64,000 nt of DNA, from contig CACOPB010000002.1 of NCBI GenBank assembly GCA_902628965.1, positions 62,001-126,000 of the forward strand. The letters run 5' to 3'. This DNA is from an uncultured Pelagibacteraceae bacterium. GTDB taxonomy: Bacteria; Pseudomonadota; Alphaproteobacteria; Pelagibacterales; Pelagibacteraceae. Numbering within the stretch: the first letter of the stretch is position 1; each line of letters starts with the position of its first letter. Positions 9,106 to 18,166 of this stretch are shown in pieces. Under the pieces are notes generated by a model. It saw only the letters and a list, made by a program, of their open reading frames with translations. It was not told where the DNA came from and searched no databases. A program made the translations under genes and the position numbers.

Positions 9106-9393
9106 TTACATTCCCTCAAATATTATATGTTCCCTAATAACATTGTTTTCTAAATGTTTTCTAGCTTCTACATATTCTTCTGAATTATAGCAATTTTTAG
9201 CACTTTCAATATCTGGAAATTCTGCAAGTGCAACTCTAACCATCTCCCTACCATCCAGAGTAATATTATTTGCACTTCTTGCTAATATTCTTCCAGAATA
9301 TTTTTCAACTGCTTCTTTAGCTTTTACAGCGTATTTTTTAAGTCTTTCCGCATCTTTTATTTCAGTATAGTTTGCAACCCAATATGCTTTCAT
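9106..9393 (-). CDS. DUF1330 family protein (copy 2)
   Basis: A 95-residue DUF1330 protein: KAYWVANYTEIKDAERLKKY, a central RSANNITLDGREMVRVALAEFPDIESAK block and an EHIIFEGM end. It is clearly paralogous to the 99-residue protein at 7737-8036. It heads the minus-strand run DUF1330, XdhC-N, XdhC-C, DUF1330. A good ribosome site (AAAAGGAGAAT) precedes the ATG. The function is unknown; the placement ties it to purine catabolism. It is divergent from the cytochrome c gene, with 43 bases between them. Confidence 0.87.
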   Translation of the reverse strand: MKAYWVANYTEIKDAERLKKYAVKAKEAVEKYSGRILARSANNITLDGREMVRVALAEFPDIESAKNCYNSEEYVEARKHLENNVIREHIIFEGM

Positions 9394-9436
9394 AATTCTC
9401 CTTTTTAATTTTTTTTAATTATGATACCAAATTTAA

Positions 9437-9760
9437 GTGAAAAAATTATTTTTAAATTTTTGTAGCACTCTATTATTTTTAATATTTGCATCAAGTGTGC
9501 ACTCTAATGCTGATGACTTATTTAATAAGGGAAAAGAGGTATTCCTTGAAGCTGGCAATTGTGCTGCATGTCATAGCCTCTCAGACGCTGGATCAATGGC
9601 TGATATTGGTCCAAATTTAAATCAAATAAGACCTCAAGTTCAAACAATTCTTATGGCTGTTAGAAATGGAATAGGCGTGATGCCCGCAATGGAGGGTATT
9701 TTAACTGATGAGGAAATAGAGGCTGTTGCTCATTATGTTTCTATAAGTGCCGAACAATAG
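9437..9760 (+). CDS. Small soluble class I cytochrome c, candidate partner of urate oxidase PuuD
   Basis: A 107-residue secreted c-type cytochrome. Residues 1-23 are a signal peptide. The single haem site is CAACH (Cys42, Cys45, His46), and a Met in GIGVMPAMEG should be the distal ligand. The translation starts at GTG; a nearby ATG at 9421 is in another frame that closes quickly. It sits inside the purine cluster as a lone plus-strand gene between minus-strand genes. Normal PuuD proteins carry a cytochrome c domain at their C-terminus, and the PuuD here lacks one, so this protein may be that missing electron acceptor. That link is inference; the cytochrome c call is firm. Confidence 0.88.
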   Translation: MKKLFLNFCSTLLFLIFASSVHSNADDLFNKGKEVFLEAGNCAACHSLSDAGSMADIGPNLNQIRPQVQTILMAVRNGIGVMPAMEGILTDEEIEAVAHYVSISAEQ

Positions 9761-9766
9761 CAACAC

Positions 9767-10666
9767 TTAGCTATAATTCTTAATCCAATGGTTAGCTATT
9801 TCTTCTCTTTTACAAATCCAGATGTCATTAAATTTTAAAACATAATTTATAAATTTCTTAAGCGATTGTATCCTCCCAGGTCTGCCAATTAATCTACAGT
9901 GTAAACCAACCGACATCATTTTTGGTGAAGTTTTCCCTTCTTCGTAAAGAGTGTCAAAGCTATCTTTTAAGTAATTATAAAACTGTTCCCCAGAGTTAAA
10001 TCCTTGATTAGTTGCAAATCTCATATCATTATTATCAAGTGTATAGGGAATCATTAATTGTTTTTTTTTACCTTTTTTTATCCAATAAGGAAGGTCATCA
10101 CTATAAGTATCACTGCTGTATAAAAAATTTCCATTTTCAATAACTAGATCTAAAGTATTAGCACTACATCTTCCTGTATACCAACCAGCAGGCTGAGTGC
10201 CAAAAATCCTTTTTATAGATTTTATTCCTAGTTTCATGTCACTTTTTTCTTTTTTCTTTGATATATTTTGATAATCAATCCATCTCCAACCATGACAAGC
10301 AACCTCATACTTAGCTTTTTTAATTGCTAAACAAACTTCTTTATTTCTCTCTAGTGCCATCCCAACACCAAAAATAGTAAGTGGTATTTTTTTCTTTTTG
10401 AATAAATCATGAATTCTCCAAAACCCTCTTCTAGATCCATATTCATAAATCGATTCCATATTTAAGTGTCGACCTTTAATTGGTTTTGCTCCTATAATTT
10501 CAGATAAAAATACCTCTGAAGTTTTATCACCATGCAGAGTACAATTTTCTCCACCTTCCTCATAATTTAATACAAATTGTAAAGCCAACCTAGCATTACC
10601 AGGCCACTTTACTTTGATAGTTTTAGATCCATATCCTACTAAATCTCTTGGGTATTTTTTTTTCAT
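9767..10666 (-). CDS. puuE: Allantoinase PuuE (polysaccharide-deacetylase type)
   Basis: A 299-residue protein of the polysaccharide deacetylase superfamily in its allantoinase form: PRDLVGYGSKTIKVKWPGNARLALQ at the start (shown in part), NYEEGGENCTLHGD, SRRGFWRIHDLF, VACHGWRWIDYQN and GWYTGRCSANT. These match PuuE, the metal-independent allantoinase unrelated to the amidohydrolase AllB. It opens the allantoin ring to allantoate in the cytoplasm. It is the last gene of the minus-strand operon uraD, allantoicase, allA, puuE, and its start overlaps the allA stop by 4 bases. Confidence 0.93.
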   Translation of the reverse strand: MKKKYPRDLVGYGSKTIKVKWPGNARLALQFVLNYEEGGENCTLHGDKTSEVFLSEIIGAKPIKGRHLNMESIYEYGSRRGFWRIHDLFKKKKIPLTIFGVGMALERNKEVCLAIKKAKYEVACHGWRWIDYQNISKKKEKSDMKLGIKSIKRIFGTQPAGWYTGRCSANTLDLVIENGNFLYSSDTYSDDLPYWIKKGKKKQLMIPYTLDNNDMRFATNQGFNSGEQFYNYLKDSFDTLYEEGKTSPKMMSVGLHCRLIGRPGRIQSLKKFINYVLKFNDIWICKREEIANHWIKNYS

Positions 10667-11154
10667 TTTTTTAAAATAATCTTCTCTTTTTTAAATTTAT
10701 AAATTTCAAGATTGTTTCCTTTTCCTTTCCTATCAATAACAAGAAAATTTATATTTTTCATAGAAATTAATGGAAAGTGCCAAATACCAGCATTGTAATT
10801 TATCCCAGTTTGTTTTGGGACCACAAAGGATTGGATTTTATTTATATTTGGTTTATGACCCCGCGGTGCCACAAATACTAAAAATTTTGTATCATCCATT
10901 GGTATAAAGGCTTGGCTTCCTAGAGGATGTTTTTCCATCATATCAATTTTCATAGGAAATTTTCTTTTTTTTGCTTTAAAAATACTAACAATAGCTTTAC
11001 CATTTTTTTTTGAGGTATCTATATTTATCAAATCATTAAATCGTTTTGCATATCCATCATTAATATTTATAGGATTTTTTTTAGACGTATCTATTAATTG
11101 ACCAAATTTAGAAAAATTTTTTTTTGTTATTTTTTTTGCTTTTATTATTTTCAT
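10663..11154 (-). CDS. allA: Ureidoglycolate lyase
   Basis: A 163-residue protein with the AllA blocks MEKHPLGSQAFIPM and GINYNAGIWHFPLI and a strand FLVFVAPRG between them. The His and Glu residues in the first block and the His in the second are the metal/substrate residues of the family's cupin-like fold. It splits ureidoglycolate into glyoxylate and urea. It overlaps allantoicase upstream and puuE downstream by 4 bases each, fixing its operon. Lys content is high, as in the neighbours. Confidence 0.92.
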   Translation of the reverse strand: MKIIKAKKITKKNFSKFGQLIDTSKKNPININDGYAKRFNDLINIDTSKKNGKAIVSIFKAKKRKFPMKIDMMEKHPLGSQAFIPMDDTKFLVFVAPRGHKPNINKIQSFVVPKQTGINYNAGIWHFPLISMKNINFLVIDRKGKGNNLEIYKFKKEKIILKK

Positions 11155-12137
11155 TTCACAAAATTTCCGAATGCTCTTATTCTTGAAATTCCACCATCTG
11201 GATAGATATTTATTCTAAGATAATTTTCCTTACTTCTTTTAATTAAGAATTTTTTAAAAATATGTTTTTTATGAGCAGATAGTTTGGATTTATTTACAAT
11301 AATTTTCCAATTCTTTGAATTATTTACAATTGATTTATTAGACAGATCTTTTGAAATATTTGCAGTTTGAATTGAGCAAGTATTTGGGTAATTTCCTTTA
11401 AAATGATGAGTGTCTATCTCTAATCTTTTAATTAAGCCTGGTTTTCCAAATTTAATTATGAGCCAATCAAAGTTTTTTCCTCTACTTCTTCTTGTTTCCC
11501 AACCATCTCCCATATTTTTTCCTTTACCAGGAGCTATGACATTTTCAGCTCTGCCAAAGTGTTCATTATTGCAACCAACAATTGAAGCACCAGTTAAAAC
11601 AGATGTTAGGTTAATATTTTTTTTATTTAAAAAGTTTTTTTCCATTTCAATTTTTCCATAAAGTCTAAGTCTTGCAACCCCACCATCTGGAAAAATGTTT
11701 AATTTTATATAATTAAAAATTGATTTATTTTGTGATTTAAAACTATGGTTTCTATTTGCCCGAAGTCTTTTTTTTCCAAGTAAGTGACGCCATTTTGTTT
11801 TTTTGCTTGGTTTATTCTTACTGAAACAACCCTCCACTGAAGCATGGGTAGGTTGGTTTCCATTGAAGTGCGTTGTATCAATATCTATATCAAATATCTT
11901 TCCAGGCTTACCTAGTTTTAAAATTAAATAATCGAAACCTTTTGATCTTCTTCTTCTAGTTTCCCATCCATCCATCCATTTACCATGTTTATCAAATAAT
12001 CCATCTTTAAAAACTGGAGGATCAATTTTTAATATTCTATGAGCAGCTGCAAAAAAATCATCGGTCTTGTATATAATTTTAGATCCAATCCTAGGATCAG
12101 CTAAATTAATCATTTTCGCATTTATAAATTTTTTCAT
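11151..12137 (-). CDS. alc: Allantoicase
   Basis: A 328-residue protein made of two homologous allantoicase domains. The first has DPRIGSKIIYKTDDFFAAAHR, DGWETRRRR and DTTHFNGNQPTHASVEGC; the second repeats this as DGWETRRSRGKNFDWLIIKFG and DTHHFKGNYPNTCSIQ, and each domain closes with a PDGG(V/I)(A/S)R(L/I)R strand. It hydrolyses allantoate to ureidoglycolate and urea. Lengths and motifs fit the family well. It sits between uraD and allA with 4-base overlaps. Confidence 0.94.
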   Translation of the reverse strand: MKKFINAKMINLADPRIGSKIIYKTDDFFAAAHRILKIDPPVFKDGLFDKHGKWMDGWETRRRRSKGFDYLILKLGKPGKIFDIDIDTTHFNGNQPTHASVEGCFSKNKPSKKTKWRHLLGKKRLRANRNHSFKSQNKSIFNYIKLNIFPDGGVARLRLYGKIEMEKNFLNKKNINLTSVLTGASIVGCNNEHFGRAENVIAPGKGKNMGDGWETRRSRGKNFDWLIIKFGKPGLIKRLEIDTHHFKGNYPNTCSIQTANISKDLSNKSIVNNSKNWKIIVNKSKLSAHKKHIFKKFLIKRSKENYLRINIYPDGGISRIRAFGNFVK

Positions 12138-12631
12138 TTTTTATTTATTTCATTTAAACGAAAGGTTGCAATTTTTTTTACTTGTTTTTTTGCTTCAAGG
12201 AATTCACTTTCTACATCACTTTGTAATCTTTGTCTAAAATTATTCAAAATTTCATTTTTATCTTTACCTTTTACTGCAATTATAAAAGGAAAATTAAACT
12301 TTTTTTTATATTCTAAATTTAATTTTTTAAATTCCTCATATTCATCGTTAGAACATTGGTTCAACTTTGCTGAAGCTTGTTCTGATATAGATTCTGAAGT
12401 CATTTTTTTTGCTACTGCAAGTTCTGGATGAGCATTTAAAATTTCTAAAATTTTATTTTTTTCGTAATTTTCATAAATATTTAACATTTTAAGCACAATA
12501 TCTTCAAAATTTTTAAATGGTTTAGACTCAAAAGCCTCTAAAGCCACAGATTCAGTCTTTTCAAAAACATTACCAAATATTGACAAAAAATCAGACTTGT
12601 TAAGATCGTTAATGTTATCTATTGTTCTCAT
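12134..12631 (-). CDS. uraD: OHCU decarboxylase (2-oxo-4-hydroxy-4-carboxy-5-ureidoimidazoline decarboxylase)
   Basis: A 165-residue all-helical protein of the UraD family. The active-site His is in NAHPEL, followed by SEQASAKLNQCS and FPFIIAVKGK, with a closing Arg-rich helix. It converts OHCU to S-allantoin, the third step of urate breakdown. It is the first gene of the minus-strand operon and is divergent from uraH, with only 48 bases between the two start codons, so both directions probably share a control region. Confidence 0.93.
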   Translation of the reverse strand: MRTIDNINDLNKSDFLSIFGNVFEKTESVALEAFESKPFKNFEDIVLKMLNIYENYEKNKILEILNAHPELAVAKKMTSESISEQASAKLNQCSNDEYEEFKKLNLEYKKKFNFPFIIAVKGKDKNEILNNFRQRLQSDVESEFLEAKKQVKKIATFRLNEINKK

Positions 12632-12679
12632 ATAATTTTAAATAATTTAAGTTTGAAATTTAAATGATACTATAATTTT

Positions 12680-13030
12680 ATGACAAAGCTCACAACTCAT
12701 GTTTTAGATGTATATTCAGGCAAACCTGGAAAAGGTATCTTAGTTGAGTTGTTTTATTTAAATAATTCAGAAAGAAAAAAAATAACTTCAATAAAACTCA
12801 ATGATGATGGTAGAGCGAGTTCTCCATTAGCAGAGGGAGATACTTTTGTTAAGGGTAAATACGAATTAGTCTTTTACATTGGTGATTATTTTAAAAATAC
12901 ATCATCAGCAAGTGATGTACCATTCTTGGATGATGTAATTATTAGATTTGGTATTTCGGATCCCTCACAACATTATCATGTACCTTTATTAGTATCTCCA
13001 TGGAGTTATTCTACTTATAGAGGCAGTTAA
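12680..13030 (+). CDS. uraH: 5-hydroxyisourate hydrolase (transthyretin-like)
   Basis: A 116-residue protein with the three transthyretin-related marks: an N-terminal LTTHVLDVYSGKPG with the catalytic His, a central GRASSPL with the Arg, and a C-terminal HYHVPLLVSPWSYSTYRGS, the family's hallmark ending. It opens the ring of 5-hydroxyisourate to give OHCU, the substrate of UraD. Its stop codon is directly followed by the GTG of the xanthine dehydrogenase small subunit, so it leads a plus-strand operon running at least to 18691. Confidence 0.95.
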   Translation: MTKLTTHVLDVYSGKPGKGILVELFYLNNSERKKITSIKLNDDGRASSPLAEGDTFVKGKYELVFYIGDYFKNTSSASDVPFLDDVIIRFGISDPSQHYHVPLLVSPWSYSTYRGS

Positions 13031-14467
13031 GTGATATCAAATTCAGTAAAGTTCCTCTTAAACGATAAAATTTTAGAAATTAAAAACCCAGATCCAAATC
13101 AAACAATTCTTAATTATATTAGGACTGAATTAAAAAAAACTGGAACTAAGGAGGGATGCTCAGAAGGTGGTTGTGGTGCATGTACTATTGTTTTAGGTGA
13201 GCTAGTAAGCAATGACGTAAAATATAGTTCAATTAATTCTTGTATTTCTTTTGTACCATCTTTGAATGGTAAACAACTTTTGATTGTAGAGGATTTAGTT
13301 TCAAAAGAAGGAAAACTTCATCCAGTTCAAGAGGCAATGGTGAAATTTCACGGTTCACAATGTGGATTTTGTACTCCAGGGTTTGTTATGTCTTTATTTT
13401 CAATGTTTAAGAATAATAAAAGTTACAATAGCGAATTAATAACAGACTCTATTTCAGGAAACTTATGTCGTTGCACTGGCTATAGACCTATTATTGATGC
13501 TGCTAAAAGTTTAAATAAGATAAATAAAATAGATGAGTTTAGTAAAAATAAAAATAAAACTATAAAATTATTAAAAACTATTAAACCAAATAATATTTTT
13601 ATTAAAAAAGATGATAAAGTTTACTTCTCTCCCAAGAACGTCAAAGAACTAAAAAATATAATTAAAAATAACTCTAATTTTAATTTTCTCGCAGGTGGAA
13701 CAGATTTATCTTTAAAAGTTACAAAAGAAAGAAAAGAAATTCCGTTTATAATAGATTTAAAAGAGATCAAAGAATTAGATTTTATTAAAGTAAATAAAAA
13801 TTATTTAGAAATCGGTGCAGCCACTCCTTTAATTAAGTTTGAAAACGAAATAAAAAAATATTATCCAGATTTTTACTCTGTATTAAAGAGATATGGTTCT
13901 GTTCAAATTAGAAATGTAGGTACCATAGGAGGTAATATTGCTACAGCATCTCCAATCGGCGATTCATTACCAATTTTGTTGTCTTTAAATGCTGAGATTT
14001 TAATTGAGAGTTTTAATAAACGAAAAGTTATACCAATAAATAATTTTTTCTTAGATTATAGGAAAACTAAATTAAAAAAAACAGAATTTATAAGATCAAT
14101 TAAAATCCCATTATTTAAAAAAAATATATTTAAAGCATTTAAAATTTCAAAAAGATTTGATGATGATATTTCCTCTGTTTGCGGCTCTTTTAATTTTGAA
14201 ATTAATAATAATCAAATTAAAGAGGCATATATTGCATATGGAGGTATGGCAGCAATACCAAAAAGAGCTAAGACATGTGAGAAAGTTCTTAAAAATATGC
14301 CCCTTAATATCAATACTTTTGACCATGCAAAAAATTATCTAGAGGAAGATTTAAGTCCTATTGGAGATATGAGAGCAAGTAAAGAATATAGGTTAGAGAT
14401 AGCTAAAAATTTATTAATGAAATGTTTTATAGAAATAAATTCTAATAAGTTAACTAGAGTTAATTAA
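13031..14467 (+). CDS. xdhA: Xanthine dehydrogenase small subunit (2Fe-2S and FAD domains)
   Basis: A 478-residue protein. The N-terminal 2Fe-2S ferredoxin domain has CSEGGCGACTI, the second cluster domain has QCGFCTPGF and NLCRCTGYRP. The FAD domain follows with FLAGGTDLSLKV and VGTIGGNIATASPIGDSLPI, and a CO-dehydrogenase flavoprotein C-terminal domain ends it. It passes electrons from the molybdenum site to NAD. Translation starts at a GTG directly after the uraH stop, and the large subunit starts immediately after its own stop. Assignment as XdhA rather than another molybdoflavoprotein rests on the surrounding purine genes and domain order. Confidence 0.95.
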   Translation: MISNSVKFLLNDKILEIKNPDPNQTILNYIRTELKKTGTKEGCSEGGCGACTIVLGELVSNDVKYSSINSCISFVPSLNGKQLLIVEDLVSKEGKLHPVQEAMVKFHGSQCGFCTPGFVMSLFSMFKNNKSYNSELITDSISGNLCRCTGYRPIIDAAKSLNKINKIDEFSKNKNKTIKLLKTIKPNNIFIKKDDKVYFSPKNVKELKNIIKNNSNFNFLAGGTDLSLKVTKERKEIPFIIDLKEIKELDFIKVNKNYLEIGAATPLIKFENEIKKYYPDFYSVLKRYGSVQIRNVGTIGGNIATASPIGDSLPILLSLNAEILIESFNKRKVIPINNFFLDYRKTKLKKTEFIRSIKIPLFKKNIFKAFKISKRFDDDISSVCGSFNFEINNNQIKEAYIAYGGMAAIPKRAKTCEKVLKNMPLNINTFDHAKNYLEEDLSPIGDMRASKEYRLEIAKNLLMKCFIEINSNKLTRVN

Positions 14468-16783
14468 ATGAGTAAAGATAATATTATTGGAGATATAAGA
14501 CCACACGATAGTGCTTACAAACATGTAAGTGGATATGCTGAGTATACCGATGATATTGTTGAACCAAAAAATACAATTTACGGTGCAATTGGTTTAAGTA
14601 AAAAAGCACACGCAATAATTAAAAAAATTGATTTAACTGAAGTAAAAAATAGCAAAGGTGTTATTTCAGTAGTTACTCAAAGTGATATTCCTGGTAGAAA
14701 TGATGTAGGGCCTGTTTTTGATGGAGACCCTATTTTTCCAACAAACAAAGTTGAGTTTTATGGCCAACCCTTGTTTGCAGTTGCAGCTGAAACAACAGAA
14801 TTAGCTAGAAAAGCAGTGTTAAAAGCTAAGGTTACCTATAAAGATTTAAAACCTATAATTACAATAAAAGAAGCTTTAAATAAAAAACAATTCCTATTTA
14901 AGCCTAGAAAAATAAAAAGAGGTAATGCCTCAAAGAAAATAAAAATATCTAAAAATATTTTAACAGGTAGCTTTACAACAGGAAGTCAAGAACACTTTTA
15001 TTTAGAAGGTCAAGCAGCTTTTGTAATTCCGAAAGAGGATGATAATTATTTAGTTTACAGCTCAACACAACACCCCTCAGAGACACAACAATTAATTGCA
15101 AAAATGTTTAATCAAAAAAGTAATTCAATTAATGTCGAAGTAAGAAGAATAGGAGGTGGTTTCGGTGGAAAAGAAACAAATTTCATGACAGCTTGTATTT
15201 GCGCCTTATTGGCTAATAAATCAGGACAACCTGTGAAATTAAGATTAGATAGAGATGATGATATAATTTTAACTGGCAAAAGACATGAGTTTTTTTCTGA
15301 GTATGAAGTTGGTTTTAATGATGAAGGAGTTATAGAAGGATTAAAAATAAATTTGTCCTCAAATTGTGGAATGTCGCCTGATTTATCAGCTGCAATAAAT
15401 GAAAGAGCCTTGCTTCATATAGATAATGCATATTATATTTCAGATATTGAGGTGGTAAACAATTTATGTAAGACAAATATCCCAACCTCGACTGCATTTA
15501 GAGGCTTTGGTGGCAACCAAGGAATGATGGCAATAGAGAATGTTGTAGATAATATTTCAAGGTATTTAAAAAAAGATCCACTTGAAGTTAGAAAAAAAAA
15601 TTTTTATCAAAAAGATAAAAAGAATGTAACTCATTATGGAATGACTATTGAGGATAATGTTATTAATGAATTATTCAAAAATTTAGAAAATAAATCAAAT
15701 TATAAGAAAAGATATTCTGATATAAGAAAATTTAATGAGATAAATAAATTTAAAAAGAGAGGCATTGCTATTACACCATTAAAATTTGGTATTTCTTTTA
15801 CAACAATTCACTTAAATCAAGCTGGAGCACTTGTTCATATTTATACAGATGGAAGTATATATTTGAACCATGGAGGTATAGAGATGGGTCAAGGAACTCA
15901 TACGAAAATAGCTCAATTAGTAGCAAATTCATTAGGATTACCCTATGATTTAGTTCATATTTCATCCACCACTACATCTAAAGTTCCAAATACATCAGCA
16001 AGTGCTGCATCATCAACCACTGATTTAAATGGAGCAGCAGCGTTAAATGCAGTAGCAAAAATTAAATTAAATTTAGAAAAATTTATAAAGAAAAAATATA
16101 AAATTTATAATCAGGAAGCAGTTTATAAAGATCAACATGTAATATTTGGAAATAGGCAATTTGAATTTAAAAGTATTATTCAAGAGGCATATTTAAATAG
16201 AATTTCTCTTTCATCTTCAGGTTTTTATTCAACACCAAAAATTAATTTTGATAAAAAAAAATTTAGAGGTAGGCCATTTTACTATTTTTGTTATGGTGCA
16301 GCTGTTTCAGAGGTAACTATAGACACACTAACTGGTGAAAATGTATTAGAAAGAGTTGATATTTTGCATGATGCTGGAAAACCAATAAATCCAGCACTTG
16401 AATTAGGTCAGATTGAAGGTGGGTTTGTACAAGGACAAGGCTGGTTGACAATCGAGGAACTAAATTGGAAATCAGATGGACAAATTACAACATTTTCTCC
16501 ATCAACATACAAAATACCAGCAGTTAGTGATATCCCAAAAAAATTTAATGTGGAGATTTACAAAGAAGGTATAAATAAAGAAAACGTTGTTAATAAAGCC
16601 AAGACAACTGGTGAACCACCGCTGATGTTAGCAATGAGTGTTTTTTATGCAATTAAAGATGCAATTGCTTCAATTGGAAATTACCAAATTGCGCCCGAAC
16701 TTAATGCGCCAGCAACTCCTGAGAGAATCTTAATGAGTGTTAATAAAATTAAACAAAAATTAAAAAAACCAAATGGAAGATAA
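14468..16783 (+). CDS. xdhB: Xanthine dehydrogenase molybdenum-binding large subunit
   Basis: A 771-residue molybdopterin-binding subunit. Visible motifs include GGGFGGKET, STAFRGFGGNQGM with the substrate-orienting Arg, HGGIEMGQGTHTK and TTGEPPLMLAMSVFYA with the catalytic Glu of the xanthine oxidase family. It hydroxylates hypoxanthine and xanthine to urate in the cytoplasm. It is smaller than single-chain eukaryotic enzymes because the cluster and FAD domains are in XdhA. Its end overlaps the guanine deaminase start by 11 bases. Confidence 0.96.
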   Translation: MSKDNIIGDIRPHDSAYKHVSGYAEYTDDIVEPKNTIYGAIGLSKKAHAIIKKIDLTEVKNSKGVISVVTQSDIPGRNDVGPVFDGDPIFPTNKVEFYGQPLFAVAAETTELARKAVLKAKVTYKDLKPIITIKEALNKKQFLFKPRKIKRGNASKKIKISKNILTGSFTTGSQEHFYLEGQAAFVIPKEDDNYLVYSSTQHPSETQQLIAKMFNQKSNSINVEVRRIGGGFGGKETNFMTACICALLANKSGQPVKLRLDRDDDIILTGKRHEFFSEYEVGFNDEGVIEGLKINLSSNCGMSPDLSAAINERALLHIDNAYYISDIEVVNNLCKTNIPTSTAFRGFGGNQGMMAIENVVDNISRYLKKDPLEVRKKNFYQKDKKNVTHYGMTIEDNVINELFKNLENKSNYKKRYSDIRKFNEINKFKKRGIAITPLKFGISFTTIHLNQAGALVHIYTDGSIYLNHGGIEMGQGTHTKIAQLVANSLGLPYDLVHISSTTTSKVPNTSASAASSTTDLNGAAALNAVAKIKLNLEKFIKKKYKIYNQEAVYKDQHVIFGNRQFEFKSIIQEAYLNRISLSSSGFYSTPKINFDKKKFRGRPFYYFCYGAAVSEVTIDTLTGENVLERVDILHDAGKPINPALELGQIEGGFVQGQGWLTIEELNWKSDGQITTFSPSTYKIPAVSDIPKKFNVEIYKEGINKENVVNKAKTTGEPPLMLAMSVFYAIKDAIASIGNYQIAPELNAPATPERILMSVNKIKQKLKKPNGR

Positions 16784-17243
16784 AAAAAAATTTATGGCAA
16801 AAGCCATTGAACTCTCCATAAATAGTGCAAATACTATTGGTGGGCCTTTTGGAAGTGTCATAGTCAAGGATAATGAGATTATTGCAGAAGGATCTAATAA
16901 AGTAACTTCTTCAAATGACCCTACTGCTCATGGTGAAGTTGTGGCAATTCGAGAAGCTTGTAAAAAATTAAATACTTTTGATCTATCAGGTTGCGAGATT
17001 TATACATCTTGCGAACCTTGTCCAATGTGTCTTTCCGCAATTTATTGGTCAAGATTAGATATAATATATTATGCAAATACAAGAGAAGACGCAAAAAAAA
17101 TAGATTTTGATGATTCATTTATTTATTTAGAGATTCCTAAAAAAATAAATGATAGAAAAATAAAAATGACACAAATGCTTAGAGATGATGCTCTAAAAGC
17201 ATTTGAAATTTGGGATAAAAAAGTAGATAAAATAAAATACTGA
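16773..17243 (+). CDS. guaD: Guanine deaminase (CDA-fold)
   Basis: A 156-residue deaminase of the cytidine-deaminase fold. The zinc site is HGEVVAIR plus SCEPCPMCLSAIYW; the closing half (YYANTREDAKKIDFDDSFIY) matches Bacillus-type guanine deaminase rather than the tRNA adenosine deaminase TadA. It converts guanine to xanthine and so feeds XdhAB. Overlaps on both sides (11 bases with xdhB, 1 base with puuD) place it firmly in the operon. Confidence 0.9.
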   Translation: MEDKKKFMAKAIELSINSANTIGGPFGSVIVKDNEIIAEGSNKVTSSNDPTAHGEVVAIREACKKLNTFDLSGCEIYTSCEPCPMCLSAIYWSRLDIIYYANTREDAKKIDFDDSFIYLEIPKKINDRKIKMTQMLRDDALKAFEIWDKKVDKIKY

Positions 17244-18151
17244 TGGAATTTTTACCTTATACTATTAAATGGTTAGAAGTAATTTTAAGATGGGGCCATG
17301 TAGTGTTCGCTATTTTATGGGTAGGTAATAGTTTTTTGTTTAATTACTTAGACAATAATTTAAATAAAAACATAACAAGTGATGATGTAGATGGTGAAGG
17401 ATATCTGATGCATTCTGGTTTTTTTTACAAGTTATCAAGATTAAAAACATCACCACCACAGGATTATTTAAATAGACTTGTAATTTTTAAATGGCAAAGT
17501 TATTTAACTTTTGTAACTGGAATGTTGCTGTTAGTTGTAATTTATTATTATAACGCAGGTGTATTAATGGTTGATAAACGTGTTTTGTTAATGCCTCCTA
17601 GTTATGCAATTATTATTTCACTTCTATCATTGATTGTTGCATGGTTTATTTATGATCGTTTGTGTAAATCTAAATTGATCGAAAATAATGTATTATTTAT
17701 TTCTATAGCAATTATTTTACTGACTGCTGTTTCTTTTGGTTTGACTAAATTATTTGGTCCAAAATTTGCAATTTTAAGTGTTGGACTGATTATAGGTACC
17801 AATATGTTTGGAAATGTTTTTACAGTAATTATACCTAATCAAATGAATATTATTAGCAGTAGTGAGAGAGGTGAAAAATTTGATATGAGCTTATCTTTAG
17901 CAGCTAAACAAAGATCCATTCACAATAATTACTCAACTTTTCTGGTTCTATTTATAATGCTTTCGGGGCATTCAAGTTTTTTGGTCTATCATAAGTATAA
18001 CTGGTTAATTTTAGTTGCAATAGGAGTAATTACAGCAGTTGCTAGACATTATTTCAATTTAAGAGGAAGAAACATTCATAAGTTGTATTTCTTAATTTCC
18101 TCAATAATCGGACTTATCGTTCTTGCAGTTTTAGTTTTATTATTTAAATAA
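17243..18151 (+). CDS. puuD: Membrane urate oxidase/hydroxylase PuuD, without cytochrome c domain
   Basis: A 302-residue membrane protein matching the N-terminal urate oxidase domain of PuuD: WLEVILRWGHVVFAILWVGNS in the first helix, FKWQSYLTFVTGM, NMFGNVFTVIIPNQ, and RSIHNNYSTFLVLFIMLSGH with conserved His and Asn. About eight membrane helices are visible and it ends right after the last one. PuuD proteins normally continue into a C-terminal cytochrome c domain of about 100 residues; no CxxCH occurs here. It should oxidise urate to 5-hydroxyisourate and pass electrons to a separate cytochrome, for which the gene at 9437-9760 is the local candidate. Confidence 0.9.
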   Translation: MEFLPYTIKWLEVILRWGHVVFAILWVGNSFLFNYLDNNLNKNITSDDVDGEGYLMHSGFFYKLSRLKTSPPQDYLNRLVIFKWQSYLTFVTGMLLLVVIYYYNAGVLMVDKRVLLMPPSYAIIISLLSLIVAWFIYDRLCKSKLIENNVLFISIAIILLTAVSFGLTKLFGPKFAILSVGLIIGTNMFGNVFTVIIPNQMNIISSSERGEKFDMSLSLAAKQRSIHNNYSTFLVLFIMLSGHSSFLVYHKYNWLILVAIGVITAVARHYFNLRGRNIHKLYFLISSIIGLIVLAVLVLLFK

Positions 18152-18166
18152 TTAAATATACAAATT

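Noticed and set aside
12632..12679. TATAAT at 12671-12676 as promoter of uraH
   Set aside because: It lies only 3 bases before the ATG, so transcription would start inside the gene, and no -35 fits at 17 bases.
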